From CAISCU01 sp051861545 (lineage in GTDB: Bacteria > Bacteroidota > Bacteroidia > UKL13-3), in the NCBI GenBank assembly GCA_051861545.1, contig JBIMKP010000017.1, positions 1 through 64,000 of the forward strand: 64,000 bases of DNA, read 5' to 3'. This document shows positions 37,901 to 46,254 of this stretch, in pieces. Below the pieces are notes generated by a model. That model was not told the DNA's origin and searched no databases. It saw only the letters and a program-made list of their open reading frames with translations. Positions within the stretch are counted from its first letter, which is position 1, and the number at the start of each line of letters is the position of its first letter. Both the position numbers and the translations under genes were made by a program.

Positions 37901-39784
37901 ATTATCTGCATAAGCAGTATCATTTGTATTTCTTGCATCAGGTCCTCCATTTGGATTTGATGTCCATGCAGCAATATTATATCCAGTTAGAGCAGCCAAA
38001 GTAAAAGAACCAATATTTACATTGGCACTTTGTGTACCTCCAGCAATTGAACCTGTCCAGCTAAATGGAGTTTGAGTAACACCGTTAACTGTCCAATTAA
38101 TAGTTGCTGATGTGATAGTAGTTGTACCAGCGTTTCTTAATTTAACATTTACAGGAATAGTTCCTGGACTTAAAGGAGCTGCAGGAACAACAACTTCTGC
38201 TATACCCGCATCGGTGCTAGTTGGAGGAGTAAATTCTAAAATACCTGGATCTGGAGTTGTACTTCTTGCTTGTAAATTTATATCAACTGGAACTGAACTT
38301 AATACATTCGCTCCTTTGTTATTTATAAATCCATCTGCAGGTGTATAATCAAAAGTACTTTGGCTAACAAATAATGGGTCTGTATAAACAGAATTCGAAT
38401 CAAAAACACCGGCATTTGCTGTTCTCCAAGATTGGAAAGTTGGATAGTTGATACCATTATACGAACCAACCATACTACCATTTCCTTGTTTGAAATAAAC
38501 GTTGTTATTGATATTAAATAAAGTTCCTGGATTTGCTATAAAAACATTGTACATAGCGCTTGAACCACCTCTTTTTAGGTAAACTATATTGTTTCTAAAA
38601 TCAATTCCTTGCCCTGAAGGTGTACCAGAGTGGTAAAATCCATAAGTTTGATAAGAAGCCGTTGTTGTAGAAGTTGCATGATCAACAACCACATTGTTAT
38701 GATAAAATCTCCAGTTATTAGCTGATGATGAGAAAATACCATAAATACCGCCATTACCTCTTAAATCATACAAAACATTATTAGCTACCAAACATGGATT
38801 TGTTGTAGGTGTATTTGGTGTATAAATTGCAATTCCATAAACTGTCGAAAATGAAGTACCCGTAGCTCCAAATGGAGTAAATATTCTGTTATTTACAATG
38901 GTATCACTTCTACTTCCATTCCATACCGATATTGGATAAATAGTAGTTGTTGATGTTCTGGTTGGATTACTTATGCTATTTCCTCTTAATAAAGTACCAT
39001 TGGTATTTGTTAGGTAAAAGCCTGAGTAAAAAAAGTTCTGAATGGTATTATTGATAAACTTATTTGCAGAAACTGTTGCTGCTGAAGTTTGTGGGCAAAT
39101 AGTAATAGCATAATAAGGACCACCTGTTGTTGGATGTCCTAATATGGTATTGTTAAAAAATAAATTATTTGCACCATTTGCTCCTGAAGTAGTAACCGAA
39201 GTTGTACTATTAGTAAATGTAATACCAACTGCATTACCCGTAGAAACTGTCGATATGGTTGTTAAATCAATTGTACTATTGGTAAATGTATTGAAGTTTG
39301 AATTTGATCTCAATTGAATTCCCCAGCCATATTGATTATTAGTAGTTTTTAAATTCAAACTATCAATATTCACATAACTGGCACCGGTTAATCTCAATAA
39401 AAAATAGTTAGCAGCAGAACAGTTAAACTGAATAGTATGACCATGACCATAAATATAAACTCTGGTTGTGTCATTTACTCCTGGAATTGCGGGAATATCA
39501 ACATACTCAATATGAGTTGTAATACTTCCTGTAAAATCAAACATAACATTTCCTGAAACCCCAAATGGTGCAGAATTCGATGGACCTCCATCTGATCTTG
39601 CTCCCGCAGACGTTAAAAATGTGATTGCAGAATTTAAGTTCTTAAAATTAGTAGAACTAGCGACCTGCGTTGAATCGATGGTGTAGCTTCCGGACAGTTG
39701 AGCTGCTTTCAATTCGGAATTGAAAAATGCAAAACTAGTTAGACAGAAAAGCAAGAAACATTTAATCGTAAAATTTAATCTCAT
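31967..39784 (-). CDS. Giant secreted parallel beta-helix protein with CARDB-like domains and T9SS sorting domain
   Basis: The 2605-residue protein has a signal peptide (to about residue 28) and four large repeats. Each starts with a GSYTI-type strand (about 33, 631, 1214, 1790), continues with Asn/Thr/Ser-rich right-handed beta-helix turns (for example FNNTILGHP, IRNNIFFLNRG) and, in the first three, ends in a CARDB-like domain (DAGIAEVVVPAAP near 522, DAGVTRFTSPVNP near 1106, DDAGVVAILVPNKP near 1673). A linker follows from about 2265, a fibronectin-like part near 2416 (LPVELAKFDAL), and a T9SS type A sorting domain near 2526 (SVYPNPFSNELNL ... KGIYILKL). It should be exported across the outer membrane. 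Beta-helices of this kind are found in adhesins and polysaccharide-active proteins; no catalytic residues are evident. Confidence 0.88.
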   Translation of the reverse strand: MRLNFTIKCFLLFCLTSFAFFNSELKAAQLSGSYTIDSTQVASSTNFKNLNSAITFLTSAGARSDGGPSNSAPFGVSGNVMFDFTGSITTHIEYVDIPAIPGVNDTTRVYIYGHGHTIQFNCSAANYFLLRLTGASYVNIDSLNLKTTNNQYGWGIQLRSNSNFNTFTNSTIDLTTISTVSTGNAVGITFTNSTTSVTTSGANGANNLFFNNTILGHPTTGGPYYAITICPQTSAATVSANKFINNTIQNFFYSGFYLTNTNGTLLRGNSISNPTRTSTTTIYPISVWNGSRSDTIVNNRIFTPFGATGTSFSTVYGIAIYTPNTPTTNPCLVANNVLYDLRGNGGIYGIFSSSANNWRFYHNNVVVDHATSTTTASYQTYGFYHSGTPSGQGIDFRNNIVYLKRGGSSAMYNVFIANPGTLFNINNNVYFKQGNGSMVGSYNGINYPTFQSWRTANAGVFDSNSVYTDPLFVSQSTFDYTPADGFINNKGANVLSSVPVDINLQARSTTPDPGILEFTPPTSTDAGIAEVVVPAAPLSPGTIPVNVKLRNAGTTTITSATINWTVNGVTQTPFSWTGSIAGGTQSANVNIGSFTLAALTGYNIAAWTSNPNGGPDARNTNDTAYADNIFAVVPGGSYTINQNAAASATNFVSFTSFANTISFGGIGGPIVADVVAGSGPYNEQVVFTNVIGTSATNTVTINGNNQIVQFNSSSSIISTINLIGTDFMTFDNLRVRSLNASFGGGFTLTSGSDNNKISNCFIDISSVTGSSLSVGIGISGSLSSPTTTGINGSFNTIENNTITGGASGGPYYGIVVMPTTVNAGANNRTIVRNNIIRDYTVYGFYIAYSAGGTYRNNILSRPTKASPTTHYGFYMINSMAQDTIDANVIKQPFQQLQTSTGTFYGYYAIATNIPAARPVIFSNNQMYDIKFNGTLYGFYQLSAQNFRLIHNTFIVDHPASTATGVTQLYYNSGTPTTTTIRNNIFFLNRGGTANKHILYFATTGAGYVCNNNVLYKGNAGTNTFTGYYSTNQLNLSDWKLVNAAAYDQNSVDANPQFRTYLGTDFYQPGSDSMNNIGFNTNADVPRDVTGALRSNTPDPGAYEFTVQAVDAGVTRFTSPVNPISLGSSNVDVTLKNFGTSSLTSAEINWSVNGTAQTLAYWTGSVAGGDTASVSLGSFNFVNPGFYNLKAWSSLPNMQVDSFAANDTVNITLCTPISGTVTINPSIAAGNGNFTNFATLMSTLQTCGIAGPIQVNVSPGVYNEQVTLNGVIPGSNSINNVTISGLDSATTRITHDGSISRATLLLNGARFLNFRNITIESTGSSAAYAVLLTNIADSNTFVRTTFRVPLLTSFLTNFACLVTSGSNINLNTAGNTASYFKVDSCSFVGGYYGADLYSATATRGFDNVISNSVFRNQYYYPLYAYFQNRIVFTKNVISNTGNFVNTFAASVFIVNCDGGIQVTKNQIFGQLGGYGIYLSANLGTALNRNLVANNMVQVGAGTNTTYAIFDPGNAFTDYFHNSVNNTTGDASYVSTAFYYSYTNSLYGNIRIRNNVFASPSGALAFWCANTALLGTLSAEQNNNVYYSTSSYPWRLVNNIFNTLPAFRANLNLILANNPDTNSIVENPNYFSTTNLRSINPALDSIGAPFTSVPDDIDGNIRSTLGPDAGVNEFAKALDDAGVVAILVPNKPTLPGLSNVRVVIKNFGISSLTSVNVSYRVDTLVRTRAYTGTILPGATDTVLFDTASGAGNTSQQFNFTGALTSLKAYTSSPNATADLQALNDTAYTSFCGALSGTYTINPTGTGATNFVNIQDAVDKLACGGVSGPVVFNISPGTYTGQYELLAVSGTSATNTITFQSATGVASSVSIQFANANAINNYVFKLTGASFVNFRNLTMRNTNTTSGRVISINKLASLNINTNNIEVRNCILESVNTTSTADALAVIYGPSGDNAFNINIVNNQIRFGSYGIYLGGQNIINQFSSGLVIDSNTVFQPYWAGIYLLNRNNTKIRKNFIDGNPSYGYYGIFLSSVSNETEVYNNIINCVAGYYGLYIAQNNYYGELGTARVHNNVINMMSTNTQYGIYLANISRINFLSNTVRCQAPTTTYAVYFVGNTTSTTTPQIVQTNNVRFLNNIFYSQTSFAFYLANNFAQFGISEINNNLYYSSGLNFSFVNGVNHTPANFYTTYRGSAISAGISSDSRSIFGPLTFQSASSAKPLESATTVWNVNGRASQQFEISNDVSGATRSNLVVNGTPDIGAYEVLPTSTPVAALITDSIFAGSTQRIIENGDTIAVLTWGQAGTLPTSITARYYPGTLISDPTNTGSNPNSDYFDAFWRITANGGSQYTYDLTIKYDPIIMGKVLYKSDVKMAKKQTGVAGTWVHFGTFGTTVDTVLNTFTTTNIADFSDFTGTTDYAPLPVELAKFDALRSADNADLIWTTVSEINSDKFEIERGEVGKDFVKVGEVKAANNSKTKLNYTFTDENAKNQIDGTIAYYRIKMVDRDGSFEYSPVRAVNFDDNNLQWSASVYPNPFSNELNLKVSSLVEMTADLNVVDLSGRTVLNLNVHLKNGDNLINLDQLSTLEKGIYILKLNSGEESIAVKLMKD

Positions 39785-39856
39785 AGCTTACATTTAATTG
39801 TTTAAAAATAAAAAGAACAAAAACCAAATGAGAAATAAGGACTTATAACTTAGAAA

Positions 39857-39874
39857 TGCAAATTAAAATTTGCA
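39857..39874. promoter_or_regulatory. Operator-like palindrome upstream of the giant beta-helix gene
   Basis: TGCAAATT and AATTTGCA (39857-39864 and 39867-39874) are separated by two bases. The site lies 73-90 bases before the ATG at 39784 and could bind a dimeric regulator. Base composition is AT-rich, so chance occurrence is possible. Confidence 0.4.
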
Positions 39875-39983
39875 AAATGTATTCAAACTTGGCATTTTTA
39901 AGAAAAGGCAATTTTAGGAAATCGCTGTACCTTTAGTAAAGTCTATATAAAATGGTTTGTAAAAAAATCGGCTAAATCTTATA

Positions 39984-42900
39984 TTATTTCACCAAAACCT
40001 TCCTCAAAACAGAACCATCAACCAATATAGCCTCCAAAATATAAACTCCTAAAGGAACTTTAGTTGTATCAACCCTTAATGAAGAATCAAAAATATCATT
40101 TTTAGTATATTGAATTCTTGCATTCATATCATAAATACGAATGCTTTTTAAAGTTAAATCAGTACCAGTTTCAATAGTCAAATCATAAACTATTGGATTA
40201 GGAAAAACCTTTAAATTTTCATTTAAAACTTCATTACTTTTAAGTTGAATTGAATTTTCATTTGATATGAAATTTTTACTTTTTGTTTTGATTCTTAAAT
40301 TTTGAGTAGCAAACATTTTCATACCTGAAATCTTAACAAAACCTGGAACATTTCTTTTGTTTAAATTAAAACTCAAATTAATTCTTGAGCAATTGTTAGG
40401 AATAGATATTAATCTACTTTGCTCTGTCCAATCTGCTGTATTTGCAGCAAACATTAAAGTTATTGAAGCCTGACCACTTTCTGGAAATGATACAAGCAAT
40501 CGAATAGAATCGCCTGTAAACCCTTTGGTAAACATAGAGATTGTATTATTTCCTTTTTCAACTCCACCTAAATTTGTGATAGTTGCCATAATACCACTTG
40601 AGTTTCTGCTATATGACTTGAAACCACTTATTACAACACCATCTGTAGTATCAAATATGGCAGATGGAGTTGTAAAACCATCTGGGATTCTGTTTCTATT
40701 TAAATCTATATTCAATGATGGTATAATGTTGACACCTGCATCAGGAATACTATCATATAAAATGCTTGTCCAATCTCTTTGAGGTAAAACAGAAATATTG
40801 TTTTGAATACAAAATTTTAACAATGTATCTAAACGTGCTAAATAGCCATTCATTCCACCTAATAAATTAGAAAACTGACTTAATCCAAAACTGCTGTGGT
40901 GCTTAGCGGCATTATCGGCTATAATTCCTTTGATACTTTCAGCTGTATTATTTTCTTCTCTAAAATCGGGAGCATTCATACCAAATCGTTTATCTTCATT
41001 GGCATCAAACTCATTATAACATTTAAACGAAGGAGAAGCAAAAACTCCTCCACCAGTATAAGCTGCCAATGGAGCTATTCTTGATTTTACATTTGCTCTA
41101 GTAAACATACCATAATTTCCAGAAGGCATTAAAAAGGTTTTAGGCTGAGGAATTCCAATTTGGTTAAACAAGATTGTTGTTCTTCCTACCAAAAGCAATA
41201 AAGCTTCATTACTCATTGAAATATCATATTGAGTTACTCTATGATGTGATATTCCATTAATGATACCAAGATTTACCGCTTCACCCCAAACTGTTTGAAT
41301 AGTGCAGGTATCTGGGTCGTTCTGATTTAAATTCCTAAGATTAGTATAAACATAAACTCTATTTAACGAAGGGAAAAACAAATTAGAATAATAAACACTT
41401 CCATTCATGTTTCTAAACTCACCATTCGATTGAGATATAACAGTTGAACCATTTATGTTTAATAAGCCCTCTAATGTATAAGTACCTGTAAAAACAGAAT
41501 CAATTTTTAAACAAATCCTTTTTCCGTTTATGTGATCAACTCCAGCCATACCAGAATAATTCATGGTATCCGCAAAATTATAAACATTAAAAAAAGCTGT
41601 TGTGTGGTCTGGTGTATGGTCTGCTATTTCATGTCCTGCAGCAGCAATTTCTTTTATTGCATTAATTGCTGCTGTATCACCAATTAATCTTGATGCATTT
41701 AAACCAAGAGTAAACTTTAATCCATATTGGTTAAATAAATTATTTACTGCTCTCCAATTTGCTGGTAATTGGTGGTCATCAAACCTAAAACAAACGCCAC
41801 CCTTTTTGTTTTTGAAATCAGCAGTTCCTGAAATTTCGGGATTCACAATATTTGAATCACCAGGCAAACTATCAATTGGCGCTAAAGTATCTCCTGGAAT
41901 AATTCCATTTACCTTAGCATAAAAACTATCTGAATTAACTAATGAATTTTCCTCCCAAAAAAAAGTATACCATGTATTTAACTTAGGTTTTGCAAAGAAA
42001 ATTCCTTCATTAAAAACACAAATTGAATCGAATGGTCTTGATGTAAATGCAATATTCGCAACAGGGAAATTTATGCTTGAAAGAATACTATCTCCCCTAT
42101 TGATTTCAATTGCTTTAGATTCAAAAACGAACCAAGCTGTATCAGCAAATCCATCAGGATTTGAAACAGCAATTTTTATAGAATCTTTACCTACAAAAAA
42201 CTTTTTTGTTGTTTGAACATTCAGTTGGTAAGTACTAGCTGTGTAGTTATAAGTAAAGTTTGAATTAGGAATAATTGTAAACGACAAATCATTTAATGAA
42301 TAAAAAGCATCATTTACCCAATTGTTTAATTGAATTGGAACAAAATTTTCATTGACTTTTTTCTGTTGAAAAAAGCCTTTATTCAAAACAGGAATAGAAG
42401 ACTTCCTCATTTCCATTCCACTCATTTTAACAATTCCAGGAATATTTCTTTTGATTACTACAAAATTCATATTAACCCTTGTTGCATTTATTGGTACTTG
42501 AACTGACTTAACTTGTGCTGTCCAATTGCTAGTGCCAGCTCCGAACATGACCAATTGAGAAGGCATGTTTACATCAGGAAAACTTAAAACCAATCTTATA
42601 GAATCACCTGGCTGACCTTTGGTAAACATTTTAAACAAATTAGTTCCTTTTTCTAATCCACCTAAATTAGAAATAGAAGCCATAGAGGAATTGTTTACTG
42701 AACTTGCAAAACTTTTATTTCCAGAAACAGACACACCATCTAAACCATCATAATTTGCTAGTGAAATGGTATATCCATCTGGCAAAGAATTGTTATTTAG
42801 ATCTCTATTTAATGCAGCCATAATATTTACACCTTGGTTAGGAATTGAATCAAATAAAATTGAAGCCCATCTTTCATAAGTGCGAACTGGAATTCCATTG

Positions 42901-43973
42901 CTTAAACTCCATTGCAAAACACTATCAACTCTTGCTAAAAAAACTGTCCAACCACCTTGCACATTGTTAAAATGACTTAATCCAAAACTTTGGTAATGGC
43001 GAGCGCTTCTATCTGAAATAATATTGGTTAAGCCTTGGTAATTATTTGATTCTTCATAAAAATCTGGGCCTTGTAAAGCATATCTTCTATCGGCAAAAGA
43101 ATCAACTTCATTATAACATTTTTGTGATGATTGAATATTAACAGCCGCCGCAGTATATCCAACTAAAGTAGCAAATGATTTTACCTCTTGTCTGTTTAAT
43201 AAAGCGTAAGATCCTCCAGGTTGAATCCATGTTTTAGGTGCAGGTAAACCAAAACTATTAAACAATTGAATGCTTCTTTGAGCCAATAAAAGATTTGAGG
43301 CTGCAGATGACCTTATATCTGTTGTAGTTAGTCGCTCGTAACTAATATTAAAAGCAGTATCATTTTTCCATGTTTCTTGCCAATAATTTTGAAGGACCAA
43401 AGTATCAGGATCAGTTGCAACTCTATTTTGAATAGAGCTATAAACAGCGGTAATATTTTTGGAAGGCAGATAAACTAATGCATAAAAAGGATTTCCGTTT
43501 AGAGTTCTAAACTCACCATTATTAACAGAAATCAATCTATTTCCAATTAAATTTACTTGACCTTCACCAACAAAAGAAGTTGTTACTGGAGCATCAAGTT
43601 TCAAACAAACTTTTGTTCCATTAATATGATCAACTGCTGGGTGACCAGAATAAGCAATTGTATCTGATAAAGTTCTCACTGTAAAAAAACCCATGTGATG
43701 GTCGGGAGTATGGTCCATCAATTCGTGTCCTGAAGCTACAATTTCTTTTAAAGCATTTACGGCTGCTGTATCGTTATATAATCTCGATGCATTAATAGCC
43801 AATGAAAATTTTAATCCGTGTTTATTAAAAGTACGGTTCCAATCTCTCCATTTTGAAGCACCTTGGTGATCATCGACACGGAAACAAATACCACCCGTTT
43901 TTTGAGCTGGTGTTTGAGCTAGAAGCGTAAAAAAAAGATTTAAAAAATATAATGTGAGTAGCAGTTTCTTCAT
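39984..43973 (-). CDS. Secreted protein with two polysaccharide-deacetylase-like halves and T9SS sorting domain
   Basis: The 1329-residue protein has a signal peptide (to about residue 19) and two homologous parts of about 550 residues, starting near 25 and 716. Both begin with a NodB-like pattern: GGICFRVDDHQ and GGVCFRFDDHQ, then GHELMDHTPDH and GHEIADHTPDH, which match the DD and H(S/T)xxH metal and base motifs of carbohydrate esterase family 4. Both also share VDHINGTKVCLK and NGEFRTLNG. Each half ends in a beta-sandwich-like region (NLGGLEKGTNLFKMFTKG). A T9SS sorting domain closes the protein (VFPNPIVYDLTI ... GVYILEA). Likely a surface enzyme acting on N-acetylated or O-acetylated glycans. 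A -7-like box TATGTTTG lies at 43994-44001 on the minus strand. Confidence 0.82.
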   Translation of the reverse strand: MKKLLLTLYFLNLFFTLLAQTPAQKTGGICFRVDDHQGASKWRDWNRTFNKHGLKFSLAINASRLYNDTAAVNALKEIVASGHELMDHTPDHHMGFFTVRTLSDTIAYSGHPAVDHINGTKVCLKLDAPVTTSFVGEGQVNLIGNRLISVNNGEFRTLNGNPFYALVYLPSKNITAVYSSIQNRVATDPDTLVLQNYWQETWKNDTAFNISYERLTTTDIRSSAASNLLLAQRSIQLFNSFGLPAPKTWIQPGGSYALLNRQEVKSFATLVGYTAAAVNIQSSQKCYNEVDSFADRRYALQGPDFYEESNNYQGLTNIISDRSARHYQSFGLSHFNNVQGGWTVFLARVDSVLQWSLSNGIPVRTYERWASILFDSIPNQGVNIMAALNRDLNNNSLPDGYTISLANYDGLDGVSVSGNKSFASSVNNSSMASISNLGGLEKGTNLFKMFTKGQPGDSIRLVLSFPDVNMPSQLVMFGAGTSNWTAQVKSVQVPINATRVNMNFVVIKRNIPGIVKMSGMEMRKSSIPVLNKGFFQQKKVNENFVPIQLNNWVNDAFYSLNDLSFTIIPNSNFTYNYTASTYQLNVQTTKKFFVGKDSIKIAVSNPDGFADTAWFVFESKAIEINRGDSILSSINFPVANIAFTSRPFDSICVFNEGIFFAKPKLNTWYTFFWEENSLVNSDSFYAKVNGIIPGDTLAPIDSLPGDSNIVNPEISGTADFKNKKGGVCFRFDDHQLPANWRAVNNLFNQYGLKFTLGLNASRLIGDTAAINAIKEIAAAGHEIADHTPDHTTAFFNVYNFADTMNYSGMAGVDHINGKRICLKIDSVFTGTYTLEGLLNINGSTVISQSNGEFRNMNGSVYYSNLFFPSLNRVYVYTNLRNLNQNDPDTCTIQTVWGEAVNLGIINGISHHRVTQYDISMSNEALLLLVGRTTILFNQIGIPQPKTFLMPSGNYGMFTRANVKSRIAPLAAYTGGGVFASPSFKCYNEFDANEDKRFGMNAPDFREENNTAESIKGIIADNAAKHHSSFGLSQFSNLLGGMNGYLARLDTLLKFCIQNNISVLPQRDWTSILYDSIPDAGVNIIPSLNIDLNRNRIPDGFTTPSAIFDTTDGVVISGFKSYSRNSSGIMATITNLGGVEKGNNTISMFTKGFTGDSIRLLVSFPESGQASITLMFAANTADWTEQSRLISIPNNCSRINLSFNLNKRNVPGFVKISGMKMFATQNLRIKTKSKNFISNENSIQLKSNEVLNENLKVFPNPIVYDLTIETGTDLTLKSIRIYDMNARIQYTKNDIFDSSLRVDTTKVPLGVYILEAILVDGSVLRKVLVK

Positions 43974-43993
43974 ATTGTATAGCTTGGGTCAAT

Positions 43994-44001
43994 CAAACAT
44001 A
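43994..44001 (-). promoter_or_regulatory. Possible -7 box (TATGTTTG) of the deacetylase-like gene
   Basis: Reading the minus strand, TATGTTTG matches TAnnTTTG and lies 20 bases before the ATG at 43973. No clear TTTG is seen at the -33 position, so the call is tentative. Confidence 0.35.
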
Positions 44002-44248
44002 TACTTTTAAGAAGAAATTTAAAAGAAATGAACAGAAAATAAATGCGACAAATTATTGCAAAACTTAGTCAAATAGCTGTTTTTCTATTACTTACACAAA
44101 TTCACTCTTCAGTAATCCACACATCTAAACAAAAAAACTGAAGTAATTTTGATTCATTTCATACAAATTCTGAAAAAATATTTCAAAATCAAATGTATAA
44201 TTTATCAAAAATACTTCAGCCTGAAACTAGCAGTACTTTTTAAATTTA

Positions 44249-45685
44249 TTAGTTCTTTTGAATTTTTACAGCTCCAACAGAATTACTACTTCTTATCAGG
44301 TAAATTCCAGCATTCAAATCAGATAAATCAAATCTAGCCATTCCAGATTCTGAGGAAACCGATTTGATTAATTTACCTTGTAGGTTGTACAATTGAAATT
44401 GCTCATTTCCGATAAGATCAGATTGTATGTTTATGTATTCATTTGCAGGATTTGGATATACCTTAAAGTTTATAGAAGAATTAATTTTAGCTAAGCCAGT
44501 TGGACCACTAAGCTGAACTTTTTCTACCATTTGTAATGCTTGAACACAAGTTGAATCAAAAACCATAAAATTAACCAAACCTCTTGTTATATTATCATAT
44601 CCATCATAAATGCCAGCATCGATAGTTGCAGAATCAATTGAGCAGAAACAATTTTTGGCTAAACTCCAATTGATATCTGTTTGATTTTCGATATTGTATA
44701 GTGAATTATAACAGATTTTATTGTCCTTTACTTCATCGAATCCTGCTGCTGGAACCCAAGTACTTCCTCCTAAAACAATTCCAGTACCGTTGTTTAGAAT
44801 TGTATTATTTTGAATAATAGATCCTGGTTCTGCAATGATAGCAACCTCGTTCTGAGAAAAATTCGAAAACCTGCATGTACTGCCTGCAAAACCTTTAATT
44901 GCAAATTTATTCTGAATGAATTCACAAGATTCAATATCTAGCGTGCCATTTTCCTGAAAAACAGTTTCATTTTGCTTGAAAACACAATTTCTAAATTTCC
45001 CTGACATTAATAAAAAGCAATTGGTATTGTTTTCGAAAGTTGAATTATAAGCTTCAATTCCATTATATAATGTTGAGAAACAAGCAGCATTTCTTTTGAA
45101 TGTACAATTGTTCACAACTGCACTTCCAAATTGTAACATCAAAGTAGCTACAACACCATTATCAACAAACTCACAATTTGTTAAAACCAATGGTACTCCC
45201 ATTGAAAATACATAGTTGTTACCACTAAACTTACATGATTCAAATCTTACAGAATCATATAAAATTGCATCATTTGAAATTCCCCAATAGGAATGGTTCA
45301 ATTCAATATTTTTAAATTTTGCTGTTGCGCCCTGAGTGCCTTTGATTCTGATTCCGAACCAAACTTGTTCAAAAGCGTTTGATGGTTTTGTTTCAGGAAT
45401 AAAAGAAATTGGGTTATTTGAGGTTCCTTCTGCTATTAAATTTCCTCTACATTCTAAATAAATTTGCTCACCATTATTTGCGCTGGTAGATGCAACTTTC
45501 ACCACAACGCCAGGTTCAATTGTTAGAGTTTTTCCTGGAAAAATAACTACAGAACCATTGAGAATATAAGGACTATTAGCCAGTGTCCAAGTAGTATTTG
45601 AAAAAATGCCTCCACTAAAAACAGTTGATGCATTTGTAGAAAGTACTGTAAAAACGATAAATACTAGTGATAAAATTCTTTTCAT
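44249..45685 (-). CDS. Secreted parallel beta-helix protein with T9SS sorting domain
   Basis: The ATG at 45685 gives a signal peptide (MKRILSLVFIVFTVLSTNAS); the longer frame adds six residues. The 478-residue protein contains a right-handed beta-helix of about twelve turns (residues 35-320) with the ladder pattern LTNCEFVDNGVV, VNNCTFKRNAAC, FRNCVFKQNETV, IESCEFIQNKFA. Stacked Cys and Asn positions are visible. A short linker precedes the T9SS type A domain (VYPNPANEYINI ... AGIYLIRS). It is the third surface protein in a row on this strand. No catalytic motif is apparent; it may be an adhesin or a pectate-lyase-like fold without activity. Confidence 0.85.
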   Translation of the reverse strand: MKRILSLVFIVFTVLSTNASTVFSGGIFSNTTWTLANSPYILNGSVVIFPGKTLTIEPGVVVKVASTSANNGEQIYLECRGNLIAEGTSNNPISFIPETKPSNAFEQVWFGIRIKGTQGATAKFKNIELNHSYWGISNDAILYDSVRFESCKFSGNNYVFSMGVPLVLTNCEFVDNGVVATLMLQFGSAVVNNCTFKRNAACFSTLYNGIEAYNSTFENNTNCFLLMSGKFRNCVFKQNETVFQENGTLDIESCEFIQNKFAIKGFAGSTCRFSNFSQNEVAIIAEPGSIIQNNTILNNGTGIVLGGSTWVPAAGFDEVKDNKICYNSLYNIENQTDINWSLAKNCFCSIDSATIDAGIYDGYDNITRGLVNFMVFDSTCVQALQMVEKVQLSGPTGLAKINSSINFKVYPNPANEYINIQSDLIGNEQFQLYNLQGKLIKSVSSESGMARFDLSDLNAGIYLIRSSNSVGAVKIQKN

Positions 45686-45781
45686 AAATTTGTTTAATGG
45701 CATAGACTTAAACTAAAGCAAAGAGATGTCTGAAATGTTTAATGTCAGAAAAATATGACCAAAAGTTTGAACAAAAGGCAC

Positions 45782-45808
45782 AAAAAAAGCGAAGAAAAAT
45801 CTTCGCTT
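45782..45808 (-). terminator. Rho-independent terminator of the tRNA unit
   Basis: On the minus strand the stem AAGCGAAG/CTTCGCTT (45801-45808 with 45787-45794) is followed by a run of T residues. It lies six bases past the tRNA-Pro 3' end. Confidence 0.85.
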
Positions 45809-45813
45809 AATTG

Positions 45814-45887
45814 TCGGGGTGGCAGGATTCGAACCTACGACCTCCACATCCCAAATGTGGCGCGATACCAGGCTACGCTACACCCCG
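45814..45887 (-). tRNA. tRNA-Pro(TGG)
   Basis: The 74-base sequence folds as a cloverleaf: acceptor stem CGGGGTG/CACCCCG with discriminator A, anticodon stem CCACA/TGTGG with loop TTTGGGA (anticodon TGG at 45851-45853), and T arm with GTTCGAATC. The CCA end is not encoded. Confidence 0.95.
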
Positions 45888-45931
45888 ATTCCTTTTAAAA
45901 TTCTACAAGTTGCTAAAGCTTGTATTAGTGG

Positions 45932-46021
45932 CGGAGAGAGCGGGATTCGAACCCGCGATACACCTTAACAGCGTATGACGGTTTAGCAAACCGTTGGTTT
46001 CAGCCTCTCACCCATCTCTCC
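45932..46021 (-). tRNA. tRNA-Ser(GCT)
   Basis: The 90-base sequence has an acceptor stem GGAGAGA/TCTCTCC with discriminator G, anticodon stem ACGGT/ACCGT with loop TTGCTAA (anticodon GCT), a long variable arm typical of serine tRNAs, and a T loop with GTTCGAATC. A CCA is encoded at 45929-45931. It is cotranscribed with tRNA-Pro in all likelihood. Confidence 0.95.
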
Positions 46022-46254
46022 TTGACTGAATTTCTAAGGGAGTGCAAATGTATGAATGTCTTTTAAATTACCCAACACTTTTTAATATTTTTTTTCTCCA
46101 AGGTAAATTTTATGTAAACAGAATTAAATGTGTACATCCTAATTAGTTAGTTTTTAATCTATTATAAATAATTAGAAAAAATATTGGCTTCAAAAAAAAA
46201 TTAACATACCATTTCCTAATTATAACTTGTTATTTAGTAAACAATTTAAATCCT

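Noticed and set aside
44149..44337. Plus-strand 62-codon frame before the 478-residue beta-helix gene end
   Set aside because: It overlaps the sorting domain coding sequence and its composition is AT-driven.
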